Positions 8,620 to 17,764 of a stretch of 64,000 nucleotides of DNA are shown in pieces. The position numbers and the translations under genes are program-made. This DNA comes from BMS3ABIN03 sp964418885 (GTDB taxonomy: Bacteria; Bacteroidota; Ignavibacteria; Ignavibacteriales; Ignavibacteriaceae): contig CAYQNW010000001.1 in assembly GCA_964418885.1 (NCBI GenBank), forward strand, positions 1-64,000. Direction: 5' to 3'. How positions within the stretch are numbered: position 1 is the stretch's first letter; every line of letters starts with the position of its first letter. The notes under the pieces are model-generated. The model saw only the letters and a program-made list of their open reading frames with translations. It was not told the DNA's origin and did not search any database.

Positions 8620-10368
8620 TTAACCTATTTCCTTTAATTCTTCTTCAAGCAATTGCTTGTAATGCAAGCTGGCGTAAATTCCTTCTTTCGCAACAAGCTC
8701 TTCGTGTTTTCCCTGTTCGGCAATTTTACCTTCGTGTAAAACGATGATATGATCTGCATCCTTTACCGTAGAAATTCGGTGACTAATAATTATGCTTGTT
8801 CTCCCGTACATAAATCGTTTTAGATTTTTTAGAATTTCTTCTTCAGTGTTTGTATCGACAGAAGAAAATGAATCATCTAGGATTAAAATTTTAGGATCGG
8901 TTGCCAAAGCTCGTGCAATCGAGCATCGTTGTTTTTGTCCGCCTGAAAAGGTTATTCCTCTCTCACCAACTATTGTATCGTATTTGAGTGGGAAATCTTC
9001 AACATCTTTATCAAAATAAGCAATACCGGAAACTTCATAAACTCTGTTTGGATCTATTTCTTTCAAACCATAGCTGATATTGTTCATTACCGTATCGGAA
9101 AACAAAAACGGTTCCTGGGGTACAATACCGATATTTTTTCTCAGAACATCAAGTGGAATTTGTCTTACATTTTTTCCATCAATAAGAATTTCGCCTTCGG
9201 TACAATCGTATAGTCTTGGTATTAGGTTGATAAAAGATGTTTTTCCCGATCCGGTATAGCCCATTATTGCGATGGTTGAACCTGCAGGAATATTAAGATC
9301 GACATCTTTTAAAATCCATGGATGGACCTCGCTATACCTGAAAGAAATTTTTCTTAAATCAATCTCTCCGTGGATATTTTTAATTGAGTGGTCTGTGTTC
9401 TTATCATCTTCGATTTCGTAAGAATGATTGAATATTTTATTTAATCTTCTCATACTTGCTTCACCTTGCTGGATAAGATTAATTACCCATCCGAGAGCGA
9501 TCATTGGCCATATGAGTATACCGAGATAAACTATGAACGCTGCAATTTCTCCAAGATCCATTGTGCCGTTAATAGTTTTTGTTCCACCAACCCAGATAAC
9601 TATAATGATCGATAAGCCGGTTATCAGGAAAAGAATAGGCATAAAGAATGCCTGGATTTTAACAAGCGCCATCTCTTTTTTCATGTAATCCTTGCTTTCT
9701 GTGGCATACATGTCCATCTCACTTTGCTCTCTTACGTATGATTTAACCACACGGATCCCGGAGAAACTTTCTTGTACCATAGTTGTTAACTGGGAAAATT
9801 TTTCCTGGATAATCGTGAACTTTTCATGGATTTTTTTTCCAACGTTATAAATCAGTAAAGACAGGAACGGCAAAGGAAGTAAAGCATACAAAGTGAGTTC
9901 AGCATTGAGCATAAGCAGGATAACAAGCACTATCAACAATCGTGTTATCGTATCAACTGAATACATTACCGCCGGACCTAAAAACATTCTGACAGCATTT
10001 ATATCGTTTGTGGCATGAGCCATAATGTTGCCGGTAGAATTATTCTGAAAAAACCTGATAGGCAATCTTTGAATATGAGACCAGAAATCTCTCCTTAGAT
10101 CATATTCTATTTCCCGGGAAACCACTATTATTGTTTCCCGAATGAGAAACCTGAAGACTCCTGCAAATAAGGAAGCTCCCACTATAAACAGCGCATATCT
10201 CAGTAATTGTGCATCGGTTGCATTGTGCTGCAAGGCGTTTATCGAATCCTTTAAAAGAAGCGGAACGTAAACTGAACCCGCATTCGATAAAAGTATAAAA
10301 ACGAAGCCAAGAAACAGCTTATTTTTATATTTCGCGAAATATTTTAGAAGTGTACGGAGATTTTTCAT
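8620..10368 (-). CDS. ABC exporter subunit with degenerate Walker B (heterodimer partner 1)
   Basis: A 582-residue half-transporter with six membrane helices and a C-terminal ATPase domain. Walker A is GYTGSGKTS and the signature is a normal FSGGQKQ. Walker B reads ILILDDSFSSVD: the residue after the Walker B Asp, normally the catalytic Glu, is Asp. In heterodimeric ABC exporters this substitution marks the subunit that builds the non-hydrolysing site. Together with the deviant signature of the next gene, this supports one asymmetric exporter. It lies 104 bases downstream of serS and 2 bases before its partner. Confidence 0.93.
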   Translation of the reverse strand: MKNLRTLLKYFAKYKNKLFLGFVFILLSNAGSVYVPLLLKDSINALQHNATDAQLLRYALFIVGASLFAGVFRFLIRETIIVVSREIEYDLRRDFWSHIQRLPIRFFQNNSTGNIMAHATNDINAVRMFLGPAVMYSVDTITRLLIVLVILLMLNAELTLYALLPLPFLSLLIYNVGKKIHEKFTIIQEKFSQLTTMVQESFSGIRVVKSYVREQSEMDMYATESKDYMKKEMALVKIQAFFMPILFLITGLSIIIVIWVGGTKTINGTMDLGEIAAFIVYLGILIWPMIALGWVINLIQQGEASMRRLNKIFNHSYEIEDDKNTDHSIKNIHGEIDLRKISFRYSEVHPWILKDVDLNIPAGSTIAIMGYTGSGKTSFINLIPRLYDCTEGEILIDGKNVRQIPLDVLRKNIGIVPQEPFLFSDTVMNNISYGLKEIDPNRVYEVSGIAYFDKDVEDFPLKYDTIVGERGITFSGGQKQRCSIARALATDPKILILDDSFSSVDTNTEEEILKNLKRFMYGRTSIIISHRISTVKDADHIIVLHEGKIAEQGKHEELVAKEGIYASLHYKQLLEEELKEIG

Positions 10369-10472
10369 AAAAAAGTTATGGCGCCAAAGTTAATCAAAAT
10401 CTTTCTTGTAAGAAAAATAAATCCCCGTGGAATATGATGATTGTCACGTAAATGATTATGAATGGATGAGTT

Positions 10473-11750
10473 TCAGTCTATCAGATTGAAGCCGGTGTAT
10501 TTCCGCAGGACTTCGGGAACTACAATAGTTCCTTCTGGAGTTTGATAATTTTCCAGCAGCGACACCATTAGCCGACTTGTTGCTAATCCGGAACCGTTTA
10601 GAGTATGAACAAACTCAGGTTTTTTTGCTGATTTTCTTCTGAATCTTATAGATGCTCTTCTAGCCTGGAAATCCCCGAAATTGCTACAGGAGGATGCTTC
10701 AAGCCATTTATTTTCGGCTGGCGACCAGGTTTCAATATCATAACATTTTGCTGCAGAAAAACTGAGATCACCGGTGCAGAGTAATATTATTCTGTAAGGA
10801 ATCTTTAATGCCTTTAAGATGTCTTCAGCATCGTTTACAATATTTTCGAGTTCATCGTAAGAGTCTCCCGGTTTTACAATTTTTACCATTTCAACTTTGT
10901 TAAATTGATGAACACGCAGAAATCCTTTTGCCTCTTTTCCGTAAGAACCAGCTTCTCTTCTGAAACACGCCGAGTAACCAACATAATTTTTAGGCAGTTC
11001 TGATTCATCAAGAATTTCATTTCTATGCAGGTTTGTAATTGGCACTTCGGCAGTTGGAACTGTATAAAGATCATCTTTTTCTATGTAGTACATATCTTCA
11101 GCCATTTTGGGAAGTTGCCCTGTCCCAAGCATAGAATCTTTATTTACCAGGAATGGAGGAAAAACTTCCGAGTAATTATGCCGATTGATATGGAAATCGA
11201 GCATAAAATTAATAAGTGCACGTTCTAGTGTAGCACCTTTTCCAACATAAACAGGGAATCCCGTTCCTGAAACTTTTGCACCTCGTTCAAAATCGAGTAT
11301 TTTTAATTTCTTGCCGAGTTCAATATGATCGTGAATATTTTCTTTTTTGTTGAAAGAGAATCCTGCAGGCAGCCATTGTCTCACTTCAACATTATCTTCA
11401 GCAGTTTTGCCAATCGGGACAGAAGAGTGTGGTAAATTCGGGGTGAACATTAAGAGTTCCTCAATCTCATCTTCGCTACTTCTCAGCTTCGTATCCAATT
11501 CGGTTATCTCATCTGATACTTGTTTCATTTCGGCTAATACCTTGCTTACATCTTCACCCGCTTTTTTCATTTGCGGAATTTTTGCAGAAACCTGGTTGCG
11601 CTTAGCTTTTAATTCCTCTGTGCTGGTAATAAGTTTGCGTCTTTCTTCATCGAGTCGAAGCACTTCATCAACAGTATCTTTTTCATTCTTGTTTTTGATA
11701 CCTTGCTTTACAAGTTCAGGGTTTTCACGGATAAGTTTTATATCGATCAT
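10473..11750 (-). CDS. serS: Seryl-tRNA synthetase
   Basis: A 425-residue class II aminoacyl-tRNA synthetase. The N-terminal coiled-coil arm (about residues 27-105) that grips the long variable arm of tRNA-Ser is evident from its Lys/Glu heptads. Motif 2 (ACFRREAGSYGKEAKGFLRVHQFNKVE) and motif 3 (LNGSGLATSRLMVSLLENYQ) are intact. Length is typical. It follows leuS after 14 bases on the minus strand. Confidence 0.97.
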   Translation of the reverse strand: MIDIKLIRENPELVKQGIKNKNEKDTVDEVLRLDEERRKLITSTEELKAKRNQVSAKIPQMKKAGEDVSKVLAEMKQVSDEITELDTKLRSSEDEIEELLMFTPNLPHSSVPIGKTAEDNVEVRQWLPAGFSFNKKENIHDHIELGKKLKILDFERGAKVSGTGFPVYVGKGATLERALINFMLDFHINRHNYSEVFPPFLVNKDSMLGTGQLPKMAEDMYYIEKDDLYTVPTAEVPITNLHRNEILDESELPKNYVGYSACFRREAGSYGKEAKGFLRVHQFNKVEMVKIVKPGDSYDELENIVNDAEDILKALKIPYRIILLCTGDLSFSAAKCYDIETWSPAENKWLEASSCSNFGDFQARRASIRFRRKSAKKPEFVHTLNGSGLATSRLMVSLLENYQTPEGTIVVPEVLRKYTGFNLID

Positions 11751-11764
11751 CTATTACAATCTGA

Positions 11765-14218
11765 TTAGTTCACTACAATATTATAGATCTTATTCTTTAC
11801 GTAAATTTCTTTAATTATATTTTTGCCGTTTGTATGCTTCAAGACTTTATCATCCTGGAAAACGGCATTTTTTACAACTGTTTCTTCACTATTCAATGGT
11901 AACGGGATTGTAGCTCTTAACTTCCCATTTACCTGTACTACGATGTTTATAGATTCCTCTATCAAACCTTCAGGATCAGGTTCAAACCAGACTGGTTTTT
12001 CAAAAAGTGAAAATTTTTCGCCTAATAATTGCCAACATTCTTCACCAAGATGAGGCGCCAAAGGAGCAGCCATTACAACATATCTTTTCAGAACATAAGC
12101 TTGAATTTCTTTTGAACATTTATCGAGATTCTTAAAATTATTTATCAATTCCATCAATGCAGCAATTGCAGTATTAAAATGAAATTGGTTTATCTCATCA
12201 TTTGCTTTCTTTAATGTCTGATTCGTTTTTTTGTAAATGAATTTTTCATCTTCAGATAATTCAGAAAGATCATATTTGTCTTTTGGGGAAACATTGTTTA
12301 AAATGTTTTTGTGATCATTAAAGAGATCATAGACTTTGTTTACAAACCTATCGGTGCCGGCAATTCCTTTATCGCTCCAGTCGCCTCCTAATTCATATGG
12401 TCCCATAAACATCAAATATAATCTGAAAACATCAGAACCAAATTTGTTAGTGAAATTATCCGGATTAACCACATTCCCTTTGGATTTGGACATCTTCGCA
12501 CCTTCATTCGTAATCGTTCCCTGATGTCTCAGAGTTTGAAACGGCTCGTCGCTGTTGACCAAACCGATGTCACGAAGAAATTTATGAATGAATCTCGCAT
12601 ACAATAAATGCATAGTTGCATGTTCTGCCCCACCAACGTACATATCAACCGGTGTCCATTTATTGCCGAGTTCTTTATCGAACATCTCTGTAGAAATATT
12701 CGGATTCAAAAAACGAAGGTAATACCAGGAAGAATCTACAAAAGTATCCATTGTATCGGGATCGCGTTTTGCTTCGCCTCCGCACTTAGGACATTTAATG
12801 TTTATAAATTTTTCATTTCGTGCAAGTGGAGATTCGCCACCCGGTTTGAAATCAACATCATAAGGTAACTCGACAGGCAGTTCGTCTTCGCTAACTGCTA
12901 CCTCACCACATTCAGGACAATGAATAATAGGAATAGGCGTTCCCCAGTAACGTTGACGAGAAATCAGCCAGTCTCTTAACCTGTAAGTGATCGTTGCTTT
13001 TCCTATTCCTTTTTCTTCCAGCCATTTAATTATTTTTTTCTTCGCATCAGCAACATAAAGACCATCAAGAAATTTACTGTTAATTGCAGGACCATCTTCA
13101 AGAAAAGCCTTCCCATCAAAATCATCAGGTGGCTGCACTGTTCTTATAATCGGCAGATCGAACTTTTCTGCAAACTCCCAGTCTCTTTCATCCTGACCCG
13201 GTACAGCCATAATTGCCCCGGTTCCGTAAGTAAGCAAAACATAATCTGCAATCCAGATGGGAATCTTTTTATTGTTAACAGGATTGATTGCATAAGCTCC
13301 AGTAAACATTCCTGTTTTTTCTTTTACTGTTGATGTTCTTTCAATTTCAGTGAATGATTTTATAGAATCCTTGTATTCCTCAACTTTGGAATTATATTCT
13401 TTTGCTGTAATCTTTTCAACAAGAGGATGTTCCGGTGCAAGAACCATATAAGTTGCACCGAATAAAGTATCCGGTCTTGTTGTAAAGATTTTTATTCTTT
13501 CGTCAATGTCAGCGATATCGAAATCGACTTCAGCACCGATGCTCTTTCCTATCCAGTTTCTCTGCATGAGCTTTGTTTTCTCGGGCCAATCGATTTTGTC
13601 TAAATCCTGAAGTAATTCTTCTGCATAGTCTGTTATCTTAAAAAACCACTGATAAAGATTTTTCTGAATAACTTCAGTTCCGCATCTTTCGCATGTGCCA
13701 TCAGCAAGAACCTGTTCATTTGCAAGTACAGTTTGATCTTTAGGACACCAATTAACGGGAGCTTTTTTTCTATATGCTAATCCTTTTTTGTAAAGCTGAA
13801 GAAAAAGCCATTGGTTCCATTTGTAATATTCAGGAGCGCAGGTCATCAATTCTGCCTGCCAATCGTACATACATCCCATTTTTTTTAACTGACTGCGAAT
13901 GTCTTCAATATTTTTTAATGTACTATCCTGCGGATGTATTCCCGTTTGAATTGCATAATTCTCAGCCGGAAGACCAAATGCATCGTAACCCATTGGTTCA
14001 AAAACATTGTAGCCTTTAAGTTTTTTGTAACGTGCCCAGCTATCGGAAGGTCCGTAATGATACCAGTGTCCGGTATGCAGCTTTGCACCGGATGGATAAA
14101 TGAACATATTCAAGTGATAAAGTTTTTTATCTGATGTGGAAAAGTCGGTTTTGTAAACCTGCTTTTCTTCCCAGAATTTCTGCCATTTGGGCTCTATTTC
14201 TGCAAAAGGATATCTCAT
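11765..14218 (-). CDS. leuS: Leucyl-tRNA synthetase
   Basis: An 817-residue class I synthetase. The HIGH signature appears as HTGH in YPSGAKLHTGHWYHYGP (about residues 42-58), and the KMSKS loop is intact in GAKMSKSKGNVVNP (about 575-588). Between them lie the CP1 editing domain, with the TTRPDTLFGATY motif, and a CPKC...CPEC zinc-type insertion. It is probably the first gene of the minus-strand run leuS-serS-ABC-ABC-fbp. The region upstream (14219-14603) contains the palindromes described separately. Confidence 0.97.
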   Translation of the reverse strand: MRYPFAEIEPKWQKFWEEKQVYKTDFSTSDKKLYHLNMFIYPSGAKLHTGHWYHYGPSDSWARYKKLKGYNVFEPMGYDAFGLPAENYAIQTGIHPQDSTLKNIEDIRSQLKKMGCMYDWQAELMTCAPEYYKWNQWLFLQLYKKGLAYRKKAPVNWCPKDQTVLANEQVLADGTCERCGTEVIQKNLYQWFFKITDYAEELLQDLDKIDWPEKTKLMQRNWIGKSIGAEVDFDIADIDERIKIFTTRPDTLFGATYMVLAPEHPLVEKITAKEYNSKVEEYKDSIKSFTEIERTSTVKEKTGMFTGAYAINPVNNKKIPIWIADYVLLTYGTGAIMAVPGQDERDWEFAEKFDLPIIRTVQPPDDFDGKAFLEDGPAINSKFLDGLYVADAKKKIIKWLEEKGIGKATITYRLRDWLISRQRYWGTPIPIIHCPECGEVAVSEDELPVELPYDVDFKPGGESPLARNEKFINIKCPKCGGEAKRDPDTMDTFVDSSWYYLRFLNPNISTEMFDKELGNKWTPVDMYVGGAEHATMHLLYARFIHKFLRDIGLVNSDEPFQTLRHQGTITNEGAKMSKSKGNVVNPDNFTNKFGSDVFRLYLMFMGPYELGGDWSDKGIAGTDRFVNKVYDLFNDHKNILNNVSPKDKYDLSELSEDEKFIYKKTNQTLKKANDEINQFHFNTAIAALMELINNFKNLDKCSKEIQAYVLKRYVVMAAPLAPHLGEECWQLLGEKFSLFEKPVWFEPDPEGLIEESINIVVQVNGKLRATIPLPLNSEETVVKNAVFQDDKVLKHTNGKNIIKEIYVKNKIYNIVVN

Positions 14219-14348
14219 TTTTTTCGGATTTTCTAAAAATTGATTGCAAATTTACCCAAAACAGCAGGGAAAACAAATAAATGTAAACGAAGATAAGTTT
14301 GAGTTAGTACTATGAAAATGATGAGAAGAATAGATGAAAATCAAATTT

Positions 14349-14406
14349 CTCTGCTGCGGAGCCGACATTATGGATGGTTAATGTCGACTCTTTAATTGCA
14401 GCAGAG
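14349..14406. repeat. Long two-tier inverted repeat
   Basis: An outer 9-bp perfect stem CTCTGCTGC (14349-14357) / GCAGCAGAG (14398-14406) encloses GAG/CTC (14359-14361/14388-14390) and an inner 8-bp perfect stem CGACATTA (14363-14370) / TAATGTCG (14379-14386), with loop TGGATGGT. There is no T-run on either side, so it is not a simple terminator. It could be a REP/MITE-like element or a structured RNA in the region upstream of leuS. Confidence 0.6.
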
Positions 14407-14537
14407 TTAATCATTATTAAAGTTGGCTATTTAAATTGAGCCATCTGTTTTTGTAAATCTAAAAAGTTACCTGTCTTCTTAAAAAGGAAGATAAATACCA
14501 GAATGAAGAATTTCACACCAAAAATTGGACATGTAAA

Positions 14538-14571
14538 ATCCCGGTTTTTTTATCGACAATAACCGGAATTT
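14538..14571 (-). terminator. Probable rho-independent terminator of the DUF1579-like gene
   Basis: CCGGTT (14541-14546) pairs with AACCGG (14561-14566). Flanking AAT/ATT extends the stem past one mismatch. On the minus strand the stem is followed by a short ATTTTA tract. It lies 33 bases past the stop of the minus-strand gene at 14604. Confidence 0.5.
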
Positions 14572-14603
14572 AATTCATTAATTTTCAACAAATATATGTT
14601 AGA

Positions 14604-15125
14604 TTATTCTTTTCTTGAATAATGTATCATCCAATTCAATTGCCAGTTCTTTCCATGATCAACCGATGCTTCCCAGTTCCAATCAAAACTTTTATCGGTT
14701 ATGTTGTAAAAAACCATTCTCTGCATTATGGTTCCTTTTTTTGTTTCAACTTCTCTGGATAAAATCATTTTGTTTCCTTTCATGCCACCGGTAAAAAGCA
14801 TGTAACCACCTTGTGAATCAACCCAGGTTTGTTCCCACACATCTTTTTTCCTATTATAAACTGAAAAACTTTTACCTGTGAAATCAATCCCCGGATTTCC
14901 ATCGAAGTTTTCCGCGATAACACAACCACCAAGTATTTTGTTAATTATATTTTTTCCAGAATAGCTTTTGCCGGATGAATCCTTCCATGTTGCATTCCAG
15001 TTACCTACCCAAAAATCAAATTGACTGCATTCAGGACAGTCGCAATTAGAATTGTTTTGTGCAAATAAATTAGCTGAATTAGCACAAAAGAGAAAAAAAA
15101 TAGATAATATTTTTATGGATTTCAT
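14604..15125 (-). CDS. Secreted DUF1579-like protein
   Basis: A 173-residue protein with a clear signal peptide (MKSIKILSIFFLFCANSANLFAQ, cleavage near residue 23) and a CDCPEC cysteine cluster just after it. The mature part starts with FDFWVGNWNATW and continues with KILGGCVIAENFDG and YNRKKDVWEQTWVDSQGGY. That is the pattern of DUF1579-type beta-barrel (lipocalin-like) proteins. The biochemical role of the family is unknown, and the fold suggests binding of a small hydrophobic ligand. Predicted periplasmic. It follows the FG-GAP gene on the same strand, separated by a 14-bp inverted repeat. Confidence 0.75.
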   Translation of the reverse strand: MKSIKILSIFFLFCANSANLFAQNNSNCDCPECSQFDFWVGNWNATWKDSSGKSYSGKNIINKILGGCVIAENFDGNPGIDFTGKSFSVYNRKKDVWEQTWVDSQGGYMLFTGGMKGNKMILSREVETKKGTIMQRMVFYNITDKSFDWNWEASVDHGKNWQLNWMIHYSRKE

Positions 15126-15150
15126 TAGTTTGCCTTTTTATATTAAAGAT

Positions 15151-15207
15151 CCCTGCAGCAGTTAATTATTCTTTTTTGTGGCTCTATACAGGCTAACTGC
15201 AGCAGGG
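15151..15207. repeat. 14-bp inverted repeat between two secreted-protein genes
   Basis: CCCTGCAGCAGTTA (15151-15164) and TAACTGCAGCAGGG (15194-15207) are inverted copies with one mismatch. They enclose a 29-base loop with a T-rich run. On the minus strand, where both neighbouring genes lie, no U-run follows the stem. It may act as an RNA-processing or stabilising hairpin, or be a REP-like element. Confidence 0.6.
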
Positions 15208-15216
15208 AAGGAATTA

Positions 15217-17547
15217 TTATTTAATTAATATCATTTTTCTGGAGGAAGTAAAGCTCCCTGCAGTAATCTGACAGATATAGATTCCACTTGGCAGGTTTTT
15301 ACCTTCGAAACTGGACTCATAAAATCCGGCTGTTTTTTTCTCATTAACAAGTAAAGCTACTTGCTGCCCAACTATATTAAAAACCTTAAGCATTACATGG
15401 GTTTCCTCAGGGATTGCATACTTAATTTTAGTAGATGGATTAAAAGGATTTGGATAATTTTGCTCGAGAGAAAACTGACCTGGGTAAATATTATTATCCT
15501 GATTTACATCAGTTATTTTTTCTACATGAACATACCAGGTTCTGAAAGTACTATTATATCCATTTGATATTTCAACTGTAATTGTATCTGTACGGGGAGC
15601 AGGGCTGGGTATGAAACCAAGGGCAGTATAATTGTAATTTTCATCGATATCTTTCTTTACTCCGTCAAGATACCACTGGTAGCTAATTCCATATCCCGAA
15701 GTATCATTTGCAGATACGGTAAACAGTTTACGAGTTCCAACCGTAACTGTAGTATCAGAAAAAGAAGGATCTTCAAATGTAATGATTGGATAACCTGGTT
15801 GCCGCTCAATGGTTATATAACCTGTTTTTATTTTAGCATCAGATGCAGAAGATGTTTGAACGGTTAGTTTTACTGTATATGTTCCGAGAGACTCATAAGT
15901 CCATTCCGGATTTTGTTCTGTGGCATCAACCGTTCCATCATTATTAAAATCCCATTCCCAGGATGTTATAGGGGTGTTGGGATCGACTACGGATATATCA
16001 GAAAAATGAGCAGTATATTCCGTTCCAAAACCTTCAGGTTTATCGGCAACAAAATCTGCACGTAAAAATCCCGAAGGGATGGTTTCAGTTATTGTATATA
16101 ATTCGTTAACGGACTGATTTGTAAGGACATCTTTATTACCGCTGGGCCAAATGACTATTACTGAGTCGATAGAAGAAGCATCCCCTAAACCAAAGTGGAC
16201 TCTTAAGGAATTTTGACTGTTGAATCCATTCTGAGCATTTACTTCCCTGTATTGCCAGACAGTATTTCCATTTATGGTAGCTTTTAGCTTTACTTTTGCC
16301 CCCAATGCAGAGCGGTTTGATACTGTTCCGGTCAGATCAAACTTAACCCAGTTATTATTATTCTCAGTTGTGTTTAGAAATAAACCAACGGCATTGCCGG
16401 TTCCTGAAAAGAAGACATCAAGTTTGCCGTCATTATTATAATCACCGATGGCAGAGGCACGTGTGTTTCCTGAAATAGTGAAGGCTGTAGAGTCCTTTGT
16501 GAATGTACCATCGTCATTCCTGAAATATGCATTACCTTCCCCTTGATCACTGGTTACAATTACATCTAAATCCCCATCATTGTCAAAATCTGCCCAGGCA
16601 TTTCCCAGATGTGAACCTGTATTGTTGAGTACATTGTCCACGAACACATATTCTCCATCATCATTACGGTAAAATCTATCCGGTGCGCCCGAATAATTTG
16701 TTATATAAGCGTCCAGATCACCATCATTATCATAATCTATTAAGTTCCAAACCTGACCGTCCTGTAAATCTGTAGCTATTACTACGTTCTCAATCCTTTC
16801 AAACGTAGCTGTTCCTGTTTCAATGAACATATTTTTGTACAATTTATCTACAGCCGGAGTGCCTACCGGGCCGCAACCGATAAAAAGATCCACATCACCG
16901 TCCATATCATAATCATACCAGGTCGCAATAGTATATGTATCAAGCAGCATAGAAAATTCATAGTCAAAATTTTCCGTGAATGTTCCATCACCATTATTGA
17001 TGTAAAAATGGTTTGGTGTGGGTCCGGAACCGACATACCCCGCAGGATGAGTTACAAACAGATCGATGTAGCCATCATTATTAACATCTGCCCAGGAACT
17101 CGCCCAACCGCGGGTATCGGCTTCAGGTCCTAAATCTCCTTTTAAGTACGGAGTGAAAGTATTGTTACCATCGTTCCTAAAAAGTATGGAGGGACTCGCA
17201 GCTAAATAGCAATCAATATCCCCATCATTGTCGTAATCGCCCCATGTAGGCCCAACACTCTGTCCGCCGAGATCCATTCCTAAATCAGTTGTAACTTTCA
17301 TAAAGTTACCATTTCCGTCCCCACTAAATAGAAAATTCTCAGTGCTATAAAGATCAAGGTTACCATCATTATTAAAATCTATCCATGCAGCACCTGAATA
17401 ATTATTATCAAAATTGGTTGTGGCTATAGGATTTGAAGGATCTGTTACTTTCATAAAGGTCTGCGAAAAAGAAATATTCTGAAAATAAAAAGCACACAAT
17501 AAAATTATAAACACCCCGGTTGTAGTTCGTTTAAAAATACGAATCAT
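15217..17547 (-). CDS. Secreted FG-GAP/VCBS repeat protein with UnbV, PKD and T9SS sorting domains
   Basis: A 776-residue exported protein. Domains in order: signal peptide (1-29); about seven FG-GAP/VCBS repeats with DxDxDGxxD calcium motifs (about 45-395); an ASPIC/UnbV domain (about 410-490, with SNRSALGAKVKL and VIVIWPSGN); a PKD domain (about 495-580, with WEWDFNNDG); an Ig-like stretch; and a type A T9SS sorting domain (about 690-776) starting at NYPNPFNPST. It is probably displayed on the cell surface as an adhesin or binding protein. A 19-bp motif at 17612-17630 upstream is shared with the sensor-kinase gene, suggesting control by the adjacent two-component system. Confidence 0.9.
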   Translation of the reverse strand: MIRIFKRTTTGVFIILLCAFYFQNISFSQTFMKVTDPSNPIATTNFDNNYSGAAWIDFNNDGNLDLYSTENFLFSGDGNGNFMKVTTDLGMDLGGQSVGPTWGDYDNDGDIDCYLAASPSILFRNDGNNTFTPYLKGDLGPEADTRGWASSWADVNNDGYIDLFVTHPAGYVGSGPTPNHFYINNGDGTFTENFDYEFSMLLDTYTIATWYDYDMDGDVDLFIGCGPVGTPAVDKLYKNMFIETGTATFERIENVVIATDLQDGQVWNLIDYDNDGDLDAYITNYSGAPDRFYRNDDGEYVFVDNVLNNTGSHLGNAWADFDNDGDLDVIVTSDQGEGNAYFRNDDGTFTKDSTAFTISGNTRASAIGDYNNDGKLDVFFSGTGNAVGLFLNTTENNNNWVKFDLTGTVSNRSALGAKVKLKATINGNTVWQYREVNAQNGFNSQNSLRVHFGLGDASSIDSVIVIWPSGNKDVLTNQSVNELYTITETIPSGFLRADFVADKPEGFGTEYTAHFSDISVVDPNTPITSWEWDFNNDGTVDATEQNPEWTYESLGTYTVKLTVQTSSASDAKIKTGYITIERQPGYPIITFEDPSFSDTTVTVGTRKLFTVSANDTSGYGISYQWYLDGVKKDIDENYNYTALGFIPSPAPRTDTITVEISNGYNSTFRTWYVHVEKITDVNQDNNIYPGQFSLEQNYPNPFNPSTKIKYAIPEETHVMLKVFNIVGQQVALLVNEKKTAGFYESSFEGKNLPSGIYICQITAGSFTSSRKMILIK

Positions 17548-17611
17548 TTTTTCTCCTTGAAGTTTGTTGAATATAGCTGCTACAAGAATAATTTAATCGT
17601 GATACGGCCGC

Positions 17612-17630
17612 ATCACTCAGAATGGGGGAT
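17612..17630 (-). promoter_or_regulatory. Shared 19-bp motif, copy A (upstream of FG-GAP/T9SS gene)
   Basis: ATCACTCA + GA + ATGGGGGAT on the plus strand, 64 bases before the start codon of the minus-strand FG-GAP gene. Copy B (21631-21649) differs only in the central two bases and stands 71 bases before the sensor-kinase gene. It is a candidate operator for the LuxR-type response regulator at 17765-18448. Confidence 0.6.
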
Positions 17631-17764
17631 TTTTGGATTTGAAAAAATTTGATTCCGGGTTATTCCTGAAAAATTAAAAGAAATGAAATTACAGAGTGTA
17701 GTTATTGGTAGTATAAATTATTATCCCGGTGTAGAGGAATGCAAAAACATTAGTTACAAGATTG

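Larger units (their letters stand above)
14219..14603. other. Gene-free spacer upstream of leuS
   Basis: These 385 bases hold no credible gene. They contain the promoter region of leuS (minus strand), a long two-tier inverted repeat (14349-14406) and a probable minus-strand terminator (14538-14571) for the DUF1579-like gene. I cannot point to a specific leuS promoter. Confidence 0.6.

Noticed and set aside
11347..11814. 155-residue plus-strand open frame over serS
   Set aside because: Serine-rich mirror of the coiled-coil arm of serS; a shadow of the real gene.
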